From Pseudomonadales bacterium (GTDB lineage Bacteria > Pseudomonadota > Gammaproteobacteria > Pseudomonadales > Pseudohongiellaceae), in the NCBI GenBank assembly GCA_022360535.1, contig JAKSCP010000247.1, positions 1-22,364 on the forward strand: DNA of 22,364 nucleotides, read 5' to 3'. The notes beneath the pieces were generated by a model. The model was not told where the DNA came from. It made no database searches and saw only the letters and a list, made by a program, of their open reading frames with translations. How positions within the stretch are numbered: the first letter of the stretch is position 1; each line of letters begins with the position of its first letter. The position numbers were made by a program, and so were the translations under genes. Of the stretch, positions 6,816-15,038 are shown piece by piece.

Positions 6816-8303
6816 ATGAGCAATACCCTGCATTCAATATTGAGTTCATTAGCAACCACTGTGCGCCAAAACTGTCAGCCAGGCCGCCATTGCCTACTGT
6901 GTTGGATACTGCTTTTTCCCCAAACAACTGTTGGGCAGATGTCATTAGATGAATTGGATGTCTCGCTTGACAATCCAGCCTTTCTGAGAGAATTCAACCG
7001 CAGTTTTGAAGTCGGCTTGCGCCCTGGCGCACCTGGTCTCGATCCCCGTGAAAGCGTAATTTTGCAGGTCGTTTCCGACATGTATCTGCAGGATTTAGAT
7101 GCAGCGCTGGATTTCATCCAGGATGAAGTGAGGCGGCGCGCTCAAGAAGACCGACGTGCACGCGGCGCAGGTGAGCACGACTATGTCTATTCTGCGAATA
7201 TTGAGTTCGCAATTGGGCAACTCTATCAGCTTAAGGGTGACGAAGATCTCGCATTGGAATACTACCGGCAGGCAATTGAAAAATACCCTGCCTATGTGGA
7301 TGCCTATGTTCGAATGCTGGAAATTTATTTACTTCAGGAAGACTGCCCCAAAGTATTTAGCGCCGGCCATAGCGCACTTGAAATTGGTGGAAGTAACGGA
7401 TCTATCTTCAAGGGTTTTGGTATCTGTCACTACCTGGAAGGAAACTATGATGAGGCTCTTAGTGCTTTTCGTATATCCAAGGCTTCTAATCCGGAAGATG
7501 AATCTACAAGCTACTCTCTCGCCCTGAGCGCTCTCAATACAGGCGCAACCTCAGAAGCGATTGCAGTACTCGATGAACTCATTGCCGGAGATGCGACTAA
7601 TGCCAGCTATTACATGCTTCAAGTGAACGCGTTTTTGCAAGACGACAACTATGAAGGAGCGTTGAACACCATCCTAATTGCAAACAGATTTGGTTTACTC
7701 ACAAGCGACAGTTTTGCCTTATTGGGAAACATGTTCATAAACAAACAAATGCCTGAGCTGGCATTAACCGCTTTCACGAATGGCCTGCAGCAAACAGGCC
7801 TACCCGAATTTGAAACAGTGATGGGACAGTTCGATCAGCTATCAGCTCTTGAAGACTGGGATTCTGCAGAGGCGTTCTGGCAAGCAATAGCGCAAGCTTA
7901 CAGTGGCAGCTTGAATACAGCTCGACAAAATGCAATGGAGACCAGGAACGCGAGAATCTTACTGGCAAGAGGACAGCGTGTTGAGGCCGCGGCTGCATTG
8001 AGAAGGGTAATCGACACCAATCCCACCGATGGGCAGGCGCTGCTTTCCCTTGCACAGCTATTGAAGCTTGAGCAAGACTTCGAGCAAGCTGACATCTACT
8101 ATCAGAGAGCCGCAGAAGAAGAGTCGGTGGCCTTATCAGCACTGACAGAGCATGCCCAGATGGCAGCAGATCGAGAAGACTGGCAACTGGCGATTAACCT
8201 GCTTACCCAGGCTGCAGACATTGCCCCGGATGAAGCAAGATCAACCATTCAAGGTAATATCAGAGCTTTGTTAAGGGTACAGGAATTTGCCCAGCAAAAC
8301 TGA
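6816..8303 (+). CDS. Secreted TPR protein of the TonB2 operon, copy 2
   Basis: 495 residues from ATG 6816, one base after the previous stop. The open frame extends further upstream inside copy 1, but that part is a shadow. The N-terminus has a long charged lead and then a hydrophobic stretch (HCLLCWILLFPQTTVGQ, cut near 40-41), so it is probably exported. TPR repeats begin near residue 126 (ANIEFAIGQLYQLKGDEDLALEYYRQAIEKYP) and run to the end. Cys177 and Cys204 are 27 residues apart, exactly as Cys184/Cys211 in copy 1, in the same context (DCP ... Cys). The two are divergent paralogs from an old duplication. Having two TPR genes in tandem is unusual for this operon type as far as I know. Confidence 0.85.
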   Translation: MSNTLHSILSSLATTVRQNCQPGRHCLLCWILLFPQTTVGQMSLDELDVSLDNPAFLREFNRSFEVGLRPGAPGLDPRESVILQVVSDMYLQDLDAALDFIQDEVRRRAQEDRRARGAGEHDYVYSANIEFAIGQLYQLKGDEDLALEYYRQAIEKYPAYVDAYVRMLEIYLLQEDCPKVFSAGHSALEIGGSNGSIFKGFGICHYLEGNYDEALSAFRISKASNPEDESTSYSLALSALNTGATSEAIAVLDELIAGDATNASYYMLQVNAFLQDDNYEGALNTILIANRFGLLTSDSFALLGNMFINKQMPELALTAFTNGLQQTGLPEFETVMGQFDQLSALEDWDSAEAFWQAIAQAYSGSLNTARQNAMETRNARILLARGQRVEAAAALRRVIDTNPTDGQALLSLAQLLKLEQDFEQADIYYQRAAEEESVALSALTEHAQMAADREDWQLAINLLTQAADIAPDEARSTIQGNIRALLRVQEFAQQN

Positions 8304-8312
8304 GAGATTCAC

Positions 8313-8492
8313 TCCTCGACTGGCTTCATTATCTGCATCGCCATCTTTTCCGATGTGGCCTATGTGATTCTTAACCCGCTGGTGCACTCCGCTGCAAAAA
8401 CCATGGGTGTAGGCATCGCCGTGATGTCCACAGGATTGGTCGGCAACCTGGCCTGGTCGTACGCTTATACTGAAGACCATTTTGGGCAGTGA
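8313..8492 (+). pseudogene. Remnant of a membrane permease (GntP-like), both ends missing
   Basis: About 59 codons are open between the TPR stop and a TGA at 8490-8492, with no proper start. They translate to hydrophobic, transporter-like sequence: TGFIICIAIFSDVAYVILNP, then LVHSAAKTMGVGIAVMSTGL, ending in WSYAYTEDHFGQ. The FSDVAYVILNPL and MSTGLVG words remind me of GntP/gluconate-type permeases, but that family call is tentative. The fragment is in the same frame as the TPR gene before it. The last 15 or so residues no longer look like a transporter. It looks like the scar of a deletion or rearrangement between the TonB operon and putA. It also fills most of the space where a putA promoter would be expected. 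Confidence 0.45.
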
Positions 8493-8551
8493 TCGCTGTT
8501 GGCGATTCGTCCGTTGAACTAATAGTTACTGTAAAGAGTGGACAGATAGGC

Positions 8552-11500
8552 ATGGTTGCCATTTCATTTGCTGAGTTTACCAGGGACGCGAAATTTGCTT
8601 CTGAGCAAGAAGTGTTGCGAGCGCTTGTCGCTGTCGCTGATCTCTCGGAAGCGGAACTCGGCAACATATCGGCTAAGGCTGCAGATTTCGTCCAGCGCAT
8701 TCGATCGGATAAAGCACCGACACTCATGGAGCACTTCCTGACCGAATACGGATTGTCGACTCGTGAAGGGGTCGCACTGATGTGTTTGGCTGAGGCCATG
8801 CTTCGTGTACCCGATACCGAAACCATGGATGCTCTGATCGAAGACAAAATCGCACCTTCTAATTGGGGCAAACACCTAGGGTCTACTTCTTCTTCTCTCG
8901 TGAATGCCTCGACCTGGGCTTTGATGCTTACGGGAAGTGTGTTGGAAGAAAAGCAACCTGGAATGGCAGGTGTGCTTAGAGGTGCAATTAAGCGACTGGG
9001 TGAACCTGTAATCCGCGTTGCAGTGAATCAGGTTATGAAGGAAATGGGTCGCCAGTTTGTGCTCGGTGAAACCATAGACAAGGCATTGGAAAGAGCTCGG
9101 GAATGGGAGACGCGTGGATTCACCTACAGCTACGACATGCTGGGTGAAGCCGCAATCACCGCCGCAGATGCTGATCGCTACCGAAGAGCCTACAGCGACG
9201 CAATTACTACCATTGCCAGTACTTGTAACAAGCAAACCGTCGAAGAAAACCCTGGTATTTCGATCACATTATCAGCCCTCCACCCCCGTTACGAAATGGC
9301 GCAGGAGCATCGGGTCATGGCAGAACTGGTTCCAGTCACTCTCGGACTTGCCCGCCAGGCCAGGCAGGCCGGTATGGGCTTTAACATCGATGCCGAGGAA
9401 CAAAACAGGCTGGTGTTATCGCTAAAGGTGATCGCAGCTGTTCTCTCCTCGCCAGACCTGGCCGGGTGGAGTGGATTCGGAGTAGTTGTCCAGGCCTATG
9501 GGAAGCGAGCCGGCCTGGTTATTGATTGGCTCTATGGAGTTGCCGAAAAGCTGGATCGTCGGATTATGGTCCGGCTGGTGAAAGGTGCGTATTGGGATAC
9601 GGAGATGAAGCTGGCCCAGACCGAGGGCTTGCCGGACTTTCCGCTGTTTACCTCCAAGACTGCCACAGACGTCAGCTTCATCGCTAATGCGAAAAAACTA
9701 CTGGACTACAGCGACAGAATTTATCCTCAATTCGCCACCCACAATGCCCATTCTGTTGCAGCGGTATTGGCAATGGCCGCAGGACGCCCCTTTGAGTTTC
9801 AACGCCTCCACGGGATGGGAGAGCGCCTGCACGATGTTGTGATGGAGGAAACCAGCGGACGTTGCAGAATATATGCACCTGTTGGCGCTCACAAGGATCT
9901 ATTGGCTTATCTGGTTCGCCGCCTGTTAGAGAACGGCGCCAATTCGTCATTTGTAAATCAGATCGTCAATACGGATATCAGTCCTGAGGTTATTGCAGAA
10001 GATCCTTTCGCCAAGCTGGCGTTGGCGCGGCCGCCGAAAGCACTACTGGCGCCCAATGCTTTGTTTGATGATCGCATCAATTCCCAGGGTTTTGACTTAA
10101 CAGACGAGGAAACACTCAACGATTTGTATGCCGAGCGGAATCTGACACTACCGGACGCCACTCCACTGACCGTTTCCCCTGCAACCGGCACCGCTGTTCC
10201 TGTTATCAATCCAGCCAGTGGAGAGATCATCGCGCAAGCGATCGAGGCGGACGCAAAGACTGTGGCACAGGCAATTGCAGATGCGCAGAGCTGGCAAATC
10301 CCTGTTAGTGAACGCGCAGCCATCCTGCGCAAAGCTGCCGATCTTTACGAAGAGAACCGCGGGCTGATCTTCGCTGCTTTGGCACGGGAAGCCGGCAAGA
10401 CACTTGCCGATTGTGTTAGCGAGGTTCGCGAGGCTATCGACTTCCTGCGCTACTATGCCAGGCAAGCTGAGCAGTCGAGCACCGAACCACAAGGACTCTT
10501 TGCGGCGATTTCGCCGTGGAATTTTCCGTTGGCGATATTTACCGGTCAGATTGCAGCAGCGCTGGCGGTCGGGAACGGTGTGCTTGCCAAGCCTGCAGAA
10601 CAGACACCAGTTATCTCAGCAATAGCCGTGAATTTGCTCCATGAAGCAGGCGTGCCACGGTCGGCTTTACAGTTGCTTCCAGGTCAGGGTGATTCAGTAG
10701 GAGCAACACTTACATCGGACCCGAGAATTTCTGGCGTCGTGTTTACAGGTTCAACTGATACAGCTCTAATTATCCGCCGATCAATCGCCGACCACCTTTG
10801 TCCTGGTACACCATTCATCGCTGAGACTGGCGGCTTGAATGCCATGATCATCGATTCCACAGCGTTGCCTGAACAGGCCGTTCAGGATGTTGTGTCCTCT
10901 GCTTTTCAGTCTGCGGGGCAACGCTGCTCGGCGTTGCGTTGCCTGTATATTCAGGAAGACATCGCTACGGACATTATCGACATGATCAAGGGTGCCATGG
11001 ACCAATTATCTGTCGGTGATCCCTGGAAGTATTCCACTGATGTGGGACCAGTAATAGATGGCGACGCGAAGTCAGAAATTGAGGCCTATATCTCTGAGGC
11101 GAAATCACACGACAAGGTGCTGCATTCATTGCGGGCAAAAGATGGCGGAAATTTTGTTCCCCCTACTCTAATTCAGGTGGCAGGCATCGAAGAACTACAG
11201 CGTGAGGTGTTTGGTCCCGTTCTGCATGTGGCGACGTTTGGACGCGATGAAATACCTCAAATAATAGAAGCCGTTAACAGGAAAGGATTCGGTTTGACCT
11301 TCGGTTTGCACACTCGTATTGATTCACGGGTGCAGGAAATCTCTGATGGCATTCATGTCGGTAATATCTATGTCAACAGAAACCAGATCGGCGCCGTGGT
11401 GGGAAGCCAGCCTTTTGGTGGCGAAGGCATGTCAGGTACCGGCCCGAAGGCAGGTGGGCCACTTTATCTGAGACGTTTTTGTAAACTTGCTCCAGCTGCA

Positions 11501-11956
11501 CCCGCCGGTATCTGGGGTGTAAGCTGCGATGTAAAAGCCCTACAACAACGGCTCAACAATGAACAGAAAGAGAATCAGCTCAGCCATCTGGAACTTCCTG
11601 GCCCAACCGGGGAAGCGAACACATTGAGAGTGCTACAGCGGGGACCGATCCTATGCATGGGGCCGGGTTCAGAAACAATGCAGCAACAAATTGAGATTGT
11701 GGAACAACTTGGCGGTATTGCCATTGGTTCGAACGGGACATTGCAACCCGAAGCACTAGCAAGTTTGAAAAACGTCCACGGTGTAGTCTGGTGGGGCGAA
11801 GATTCCCGAACCTATGCTCAAGCCCTGGCTCAACGGACAGGGCCAATCATTCCCCTGATAACGGAGACTCCAGATTTGGGTCATGTTGCGCATGAGCGGC
11901 ATCTTTGTATTGACACCACTGCAGCAGGAGGCAATGCGAAATTGTTGGCCGGTTAA
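8552..11956 (+). CDS. putA: Bifunctional proline dehydrogenase / L-glutamate gamma-semialdehyde dehydrogenase, type B PutA
   Basis: About 1134 residues from ATG 8552 (an upstream GTG at 8489 is in frame but runs into the permease remnant). It oxidises proline to P5C with FAD, then the semialdehyde to glutamate with NAD+. An alpha domain with STREGVALMCLAEAMLRVPD is at the N-terminus. The PRODH barrel lies around 160-470 (RLVKGAYWDTEMK, THNAHSVAAVL, FQRLHGMGERLHD). The ALDH module is around 530-1000, with general base Glu758 (AETGG) and nucleophile Cys792 (GQRCSALR). Residues about 1008-1134 are the C-terminal ALDH-superfamily-like domain, ending in the conserved C-terminal motif DTTAAGGNAKLL. 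The N-terminal ribbon-helix-helix of trifunctional PutA is absent, so it cannot repress its own gene. No putP or regulator lies beside it. Confidence 0.96.
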   Translation: MVAISFAEFTRDAKFASEQEVLRALVAVADLSEAELGNISAKAADFVQRIRSDKAPTLMEHFLTEYGLSTREGVALMCLAEAMLRVPDTETMDALIEDKIAPSNWGKHLGSTSSSLVNASTWALMLTGSVLEEKQPGMAGVLRGAIKRLGEPVIRVAVNQVMKEMGRQFVLGETIDKALERAREWETRGFTYSYDMLGEAAITAADADRYRRAYSDAITTIASTCNKQTVEENPGISITLSALHPRYEMAQEHRVMAELVPVTLGLARQARQAGMGFNIDAEEQNRLVLSLKVIAAVLSSPDLAGWSGFGVVVQAYGKRAGLVIDWLYGVAEKLDRRIMVRLVKGAYWDTEMKLAQTEGLPDFPLFTSKTATDVSFIANAKKLLDYSDRIYPQFATHNAHSVAAVLAMAAGRPFEFQRLHGMGERLHDVVMEETSGRCRIYAPVGAHKDLLAYLVRRLLENGANSSFVNQIVNTDISPEVIAEDPFAKLALARPPKALLAPNALFDDRINSQGFDLTDEETLNDLYAERNLTLPDATPLTVSPATGTAVPVINPASGEIIAQAIEADAKTVAQAIADAQSWQIPVSERAAILRKAADLYEENRGLIFAALAREAGKTLADCVSEVREAIDFLRYYARQAEQSSTEPQGLFAAISPWNFPLAIFTGQIAAALAVGNGVLAKPAEQTPVISAIAVNLLHEAGVPRSALQLLPGQGDSVGATLTSDPRISGVVFTGSTDTALIIRRSIADHLCPGTPFIAETGGLNAMIIDSTALPEQAVQDVVSSAFQSAGQRCSALRCLYIQEDIATDIIDMIKGAMDQLSVGDPWKYSTDVGPVIDGDAKSEIEAYISEAKSHDKVLHSLRAKDGGNFVPPTLIQVAGIEELQREVFGPVLHVATFGRDEIPQIIEAVNRKGFGLTFGLHTRIDSRVQEISDGIHVGNIYVNRNQIGAVVGSQPFGGEGMSGTGPKAGGPLYLRRFCKLAPAAPAGIWGVSCDVKALQQRLNNEQKENQLSHLELPGPTGEANTLRVLQRGPILCMGPGSETMQQQIEIVEQLGGIAIGSNGTLQPEALASLKNVHGVVWWGEDSRTYAQALAQRTGPIIPLITETPDLGHVAHERHLCIDTTAAGGNAKLLAG

Positions 11957-12043
11957 GCTTAAGCCCCTATCAATCGCCAACTTCTCCGCTAGACAACTGC
12001 GTGCATCGAGGCTACCTTTCGTAGTTCTCGGACACACTGCTGG

Positions 12044-12058
12044 AACATTAATAATGTT
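12044..12058. promoter_or_regulatory. Perfect 15-bp palindrome upstream of the methyltransferase gene
   Basis: AACATTA and TAATGTT flank a single central A, about 21 bases before the start codon and upstream of its ribosome site. It is an AT-rich dyad that could be an operator. No regulator gene lies next to it, and AT-rich dyads of this size can occur by chance. A weak hairpin (12007-12030, CGAG/CTCG and CTAC/GTAG arms) lies just before it and has no U-run. Confidence 0.3.
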
Positions 12059-12079
12059 GTGATCCCTCTGGAGGATATT

Positions 12080-12970
12080 ATGAGAACAATAGTCATTGCG
12101 AGCGCACTGTCGCTTGTCCTGGTGGCCTGCTCTAACGAGAGTGAGACTACTACCACCGTTGCTGAACCCGCTCCCGCCGTTTCCGATATGGCTGAAGAAA
12201 CCCTTGCGGCTGGCCCCAGCCTGGAGGACGCCATCAACCATGAGCGTCGCGAAGGGAACCGAGCTCGTGACGAGTGGCGCCACCCACAGGAAACTCTTTC
12301 CTTCTTCGGCATTGAGCCGGACATGACAATCGCCGAGGTCCTTCCCGGCAATGGCGGCTGGTACTCCCAGATTCTAACCCCACTCACTGCCGAACGGGGC
12401 CGCATGATCGGTTTGACCTACCCGGATAGCCTGTTCAGTCAGATGTTCGGTACCTGGGATGCAGCGGCTGTTGAACGAATCGGAGCGGATATCTCTCAGA
12501 TGGGCCGTTATCTGAGTGTTGCAGGTGTGGAGAGTTCCCAACCAACTGTTGGCTACACCATCGACAATATTCCGAGCTCCATGGACGGTGAGGCAGATGC
12601 AGTTCTGTTCTTCCGGGCCATGCACCACCTGTTCCGATTTGAAGAACCCATTATCGATACGGCAATGGCTGAGGTTTACGATCTGCTCGCACCGGGCGGC
12701 GTAGCTGGTGTAGTCCAGCACCGCGCCCCAGAAGACGCTGACCCAGATTTTGCTAATGGCAACAATGGTTATTTAAAGCAGAGCGATGTGGTTGCCGCCT
12801 TCGAACGGGCGGGTTTCGTTCTTGAGGCAAGCAGCGAGATAAACGCCAACCCTAATGACGCCGCCGACAACATGGTGTGGCGTTTGCCGCCAACCACCAC
12901 CGACAACCCGGCTACGCAAGCGATTGGCGAATCAGACCGCATGACCTTGAGATTCCGTAAGCCGGAATAA
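12080..12970 (+). CDS. Predicted SAM-dependent methyltransferase, lipoprotein (COG4798-like)
   Basis: 296 residues from ATG 12080, which has GGAGG ten bases upstream; ATG 12059 would add seven residues before the signal sequence. MRTIVIASALSLVLVAC is a lipoprotein signal with lipobox LVAC, acylated on Cys17. A Thr/Ala/Pro-rich tether follows to about residue 48. The Rossmann methyltransferase fold begins with RHPQETLSFFGIEPDMTIAEVLPGNGGWYSQIL (pieces at 68-99), containing motif I, and continues to an acidic motif before FFRAMHHL and the LLAPGGVAGVVQHR strand. This is the predicted methyltransferase family whose members are often exported. The substrate is unknown, and how SAM would reach an enzyme outside the cytoplasm is unclear. 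It stands alone and ends at a strong hairpin terminator. Confidence 0.85.
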   Translation: MRTIVIASALSLVLVACSNESETTTTVAEPAPAVSDMAEETLAAGPSLEDAINHERREGNRARDEWRHPQETLSFFGIEPDMTIAEVLPGNGGWYSQILTPLTAERGRMIGLTYPDSLFSQMFGTWDAAAVERIGADISQMGRYLSVAGVESSQPTVGYTIDNIPSSMDGEADAVLFFRAMHHLFRFEEPIIDTAMAEVYDLLAPGGVAGVVQHRAPEDADPDFANGNNGYLKQSDVVAAFERAGFVLEASSEINANPNDAADNMVWRLPPTTTDNPATQAIGESDRMTLRFRKPE

Positions 12971-12991
12971 CTGATGAAACTTAGAACGATG

Positions 12992-13025
12992 AAAAGTCCT
13001 GGCTTCACGCCGGGACTTTTTGCTT
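12992..13025 (+). terminator. Rho-independent terminator, probably bidirectional
   Basis: An 11-bp stem (AAAGTCCTGGC with GCCGGGACTTT, one G-U pair) closes a 5-base loop, TTCAC, and is followed by a T-run. It lies 21 bases after the methyltransferase stop. Read on the minus strand the same stem also ends in four Ts, so it may also stop the convergent padR operon that ends at 13088. Confidence 0.85.
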
Positions 13026-13087
13026 TTGTAGCGCTCTTGTTGGAGTCACTCAAGCGCCGCTGGGCTTGAAGATCAAATTTTCACAAT

Positions 13088-13576
13088 TCAGAAAATCCCG
13101 ACTGCCAGCTGCACCCAGACAAGTAATAGCCCAGCGGCTACCGCCCCACCAATTTTAGCCCGGCGCGCTCTACCAGTGGTTTTGCCAACCAGCCAGGAAT
13201 AGGTGAGACCAGCTCCAAATATAAGGCTACCACCAACTACGAAGTCAGCCAGATTCCAGTCAACTTCGTCAGAAAATTGCATCGCGATCGCTGGAATCAT
13301 CAATACCAATACAGTTGTTAGTGCGATGCGAACAATTACTTTTTGTTCGAGCTTGAGAATTGTCATGTTTTCTCTCATCCCTCCCACAAACGTTTCGAGG
13401 AAAATCCAAAAAATAAGTCCATATGTTTCTTCGTGGCTGTCTTCACGTTCCCGCAGTAAATCATCAAAAGTCTGCTCCATCTGTTCAGCAAAGCGCTCGC
13501 GGTACTGCTTTGGGTAAACACGGAGAAGAAGTCTATAAAGGTTTCGTACTCGTTGTTTCGAACGGTCATATGCCAT
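13088..13576 (-). CDS. Small membrane protein with permease-prefix-like N-terminus, cotranscribed with padR
   Basis: 162 residues. The cytoplasmic N-terminus (about 1-70: RVRNLYRLLLRVYPKQYRER, then FAEQMEQTFDDLLRERED) resembles the prefix domain found at the N-terminus of PadR-linked MacB/FtsX-type permeases. Three hydrophobic helices follow (about 80-99, 109-130 and 143-161). There is no FtsX domain, so it looks like a free-standing prefix-plus-anchor protein. Its start lies inside the end of padR (11-base overlap), which implies one mRNA and a function tied to PadR. The exact role is unknown. Confidence 0.75.
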   Translation of the reverse strand: MAYDRSKQRVRNLYRLLLRVYPKQYRERFAEQMEQTFDDLLREREDSHEETYGLIFWIFLETFVGGMRENMTILKLEQKVIVRIALTTVLVLMIPAIAMQFSDEVDWNLADFVVGGSLIFGAGLTYSWLVGKTTGRARRAKIGGAVAAGLLLVWVQLAVGIF

Positions 13577-13928
13577 ACACGAAACGACTTTGCTTGAGTT
13601 CTAACTGATTTGCGACTGCTACAACCTCGCGGTAGCGCAGCAACTCGTCTGCGAGTACTTTTCTACCGATATTCGTAATGCCGTAATAGACTCTCCTTTC
13701 ATCATTCATCTCAGGGTCAATTTTCTTGTTGCTTTCGCGAATCAGCCCGGCTTTAAGCATGCGATTGATCGAACCATAGAGTGTGCCTGGGCCCATTTTG
13801 ACTTTCTTACGTGACTCAAACTCGACTTGCTTCATAATTCCGTAACCATGCCGCTCATGGGAAGAAAGGGCGAGGAGAATATGGAGCACCGCCGGCGTGA
13901 GCGGTGTTTTGGGCGTGTTGGCAGACAT
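13566..13928 (-). CDS. PadR-family transcriptional regulator
   Basis: 120 residues from ATG 13928, or 122 from an in-frame GTG at 13934. The N-terminal winged helix is typical: LTPAVLHILLALSSHERHGYGIM, then KMGPGTLYGSINRMLKAGLI and the wing ERRVYYGITNIGRKVL. A short C-terminal helix (residues 92-110) allows dimerisation, as in the small PadR-s2 type. No ribosome site precedes either start. A perfect dyad and a good promoter lie directly upstream, which suggests autorepression. The ligand is unknown. It is cotranscribed with the membrane protein that overlaps its 3' end. Confidence 0.92.
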   Translation of the reverse strand: MSANTPKTPLTPAVLHILLALSSHERHGYGIMKQVEFESRKKVKMGPGTLYGSINRMLKAGLIRESNKKIDPEMNDERRVYYGITNIGRKVLADELLRYREVVAVANQLELKQSRFVYGI

Positions 13929-13934
13929 AGCCAC

Positions 13935-13964
13935 ACAATATATCCGTTACGGATATATTGTCAT
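13935..13964 (-). promoter_or_regulatory. padR promoter with perfect inverted-repeat operator
   Basis: The 27 bases 13935-13961 form a perfect inverted repeat: ACAATATATCCG, a TTA spacer, then CGGATATATTGT. Reading the minus strand, ATGACA (-35, at 13964-13959) and TATATT (-10, at 13942-13937) are 16 bases apart, and the dyad covers the spacer and the -10 box. A repressor bound here would block RNA polymerase, which fits PadR autoregulation. The predicted transcription start falls at or within a few bases of GTG 13934/ATG 13928, so the mRNA may be leaderless. Confidence 0.75.
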
Positions 13965-14066
13965 GACTTTTAATAAATCAACAAGGTTGCCTGCACGGGG
14001 CAAGAAGCGAACTCGCGTTAGTGCTCGACCTTACGTGGCCCACATCTTTACCGAAGAATGGATACA

Positions 14067-15038
14067 CTATTCAGACAAAAATACCTCTATCGATTCTGTC
14101 AATTCAGCCGGCTGATCGATATATGGCAAGTGATGACTATCTTCCAAGAGCACAAATGATTTTTGACCATCGTAGCTTTCAAAATCACGGAATACAGATT
14201 TCTGAGGAACCAAAGAGTCAAATCCTCCAGCGATAAATAGTGCTGGAATATCCAGAGTTCTGATCGCCCCGGTTAGATCAACATTCCCTATTTCGTCTCT
14301 CATGGCTTCACTTACAATACGCTGCTGATTGGCCCAATTCGGGTATTCCTCAAGCACATCATACGTCTGGAGCATGGTTTGCATATCCATCGTCCGGCCG
14401 ATACCACCGTAGGCTTGATTAGCCCATCGATTGACCGTCATTCGATCTTCAACGTTTTCAAACGTTGCATCGACTGCAGTAAGCTGAGAGATAGCCTCTT
14501 CATGTCCCTCGTCTCTTGCCCAGCGCAATGTAACTTCTAAACTATCTTGATATGTGGCTATCGAATTTATGGGGCTTGCAATAAGTACTAAGCTCTCAAC
14601 TTTTTCTTGGTACTCAATGGCATAGAACATTCCTAGCATCCCACCCCATGAGTGGCCTATAAGGGTTACTTTATCTTGTTCATATCTTGCAGTGACAAAA
14701 TCTACGACAGAGGCAACATCGCTCACATGCCTGGGAATTGTTAGTTCTGCCTCTGGCACCGAAGTTGAGTTCCCAACTCCCCGCTGATGCATATATACAA
14801 GAAGATACTTCTTCTCTAGTTCGCTTCCGATGTTTTCCCGAAACGGTGATACGCCAAGAGCTACGTTTCCCGGACCACCGTGTAAGTAAACAATGATTGA
14901 AGCTTCGTTGCTTGGTCCTGCGACTTCAGCATAGATAGTGTTTTCACCCACATCTAGTTGGAACTGATCGGCTATAGTTTGGGCAAAACTGCTGTTGACG
15001 TGTACAAAAGCGAACAAGAGCAAGGCGGGTTTCGTCAT
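14067..15038 (-). CDS. Secreted alpha/beta hydrolase, prolyl iminopeptidase-like
   Basis: 323 residues from ATG 15038, which has a GGAG 6-7 bases upstream; ATG 15050 would add four residues and lacks such a site. The signal peptide is residues 1-19 (SFA/QT). The oxyanion motif HGGPG is at 53-57, the nucleophile elbow GHSWGG at 128-133 (Ser130), the acid probably Asp274 (GGFDSLVP) and the His probably His303 (SHHLPYID). HGGPG with GxSWGG is the pattern of the S33 prolyl iminopeptidase/hydrolase group. The cap region (about 165-245) is too divergent for a substrate call. It is on the same strand as padR but separated from it by padR's own promoter. Confidence 0.88.
   Translation of the reverse strand: MTKPALLLFAFVHVNSSFAQTIADQFQLDVGENTIYAEVAGPSNEASIIVYLHGGPGNVALGVSPFRENIGSELEKKYLLVYMHQRGVGNSTSVPEAELTIPRHVSDVASVVDFVTARYEQDKVTLIGHSWGGMLGMFYAIEYQEKVESLVLIASPINSIATYQDSLEVTLRWARDEGHEEAISQLTAVDATFENVEDRMTVNRWANQAYGGIGRTMDMQTMLQTYDVLEEYPNWANQQRIVSEAMRDEIGNVDLTGAIRTLDIPALFIAGGFDSLVPQKSVFRDFESYDGQKSFVLLEDSHHLPYIDQPAELTESIEVFLSE

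Noticed and set aside
8371..8871. Minus-strand open frame of about 166 codons overlapping the putA start
   Set aside because: It is antisense to PutA codons and the permease remnant, with no ribosome site or recognisable domain.
11953..11962. TTAAGCTTAA palindrome at the putA stop as terminator
   Set aside because: Ten AT-rich bases with no loop and no U-run; too short to act as a terminator.
13038..13080. Hairpin TCAAGC/GCTTGA as a terminator of the padR operon
   Set aside because: Only six base pairs with an eight-base loop and no T-run on the minus strand; the stem at 12992-13025 is a better candidate.
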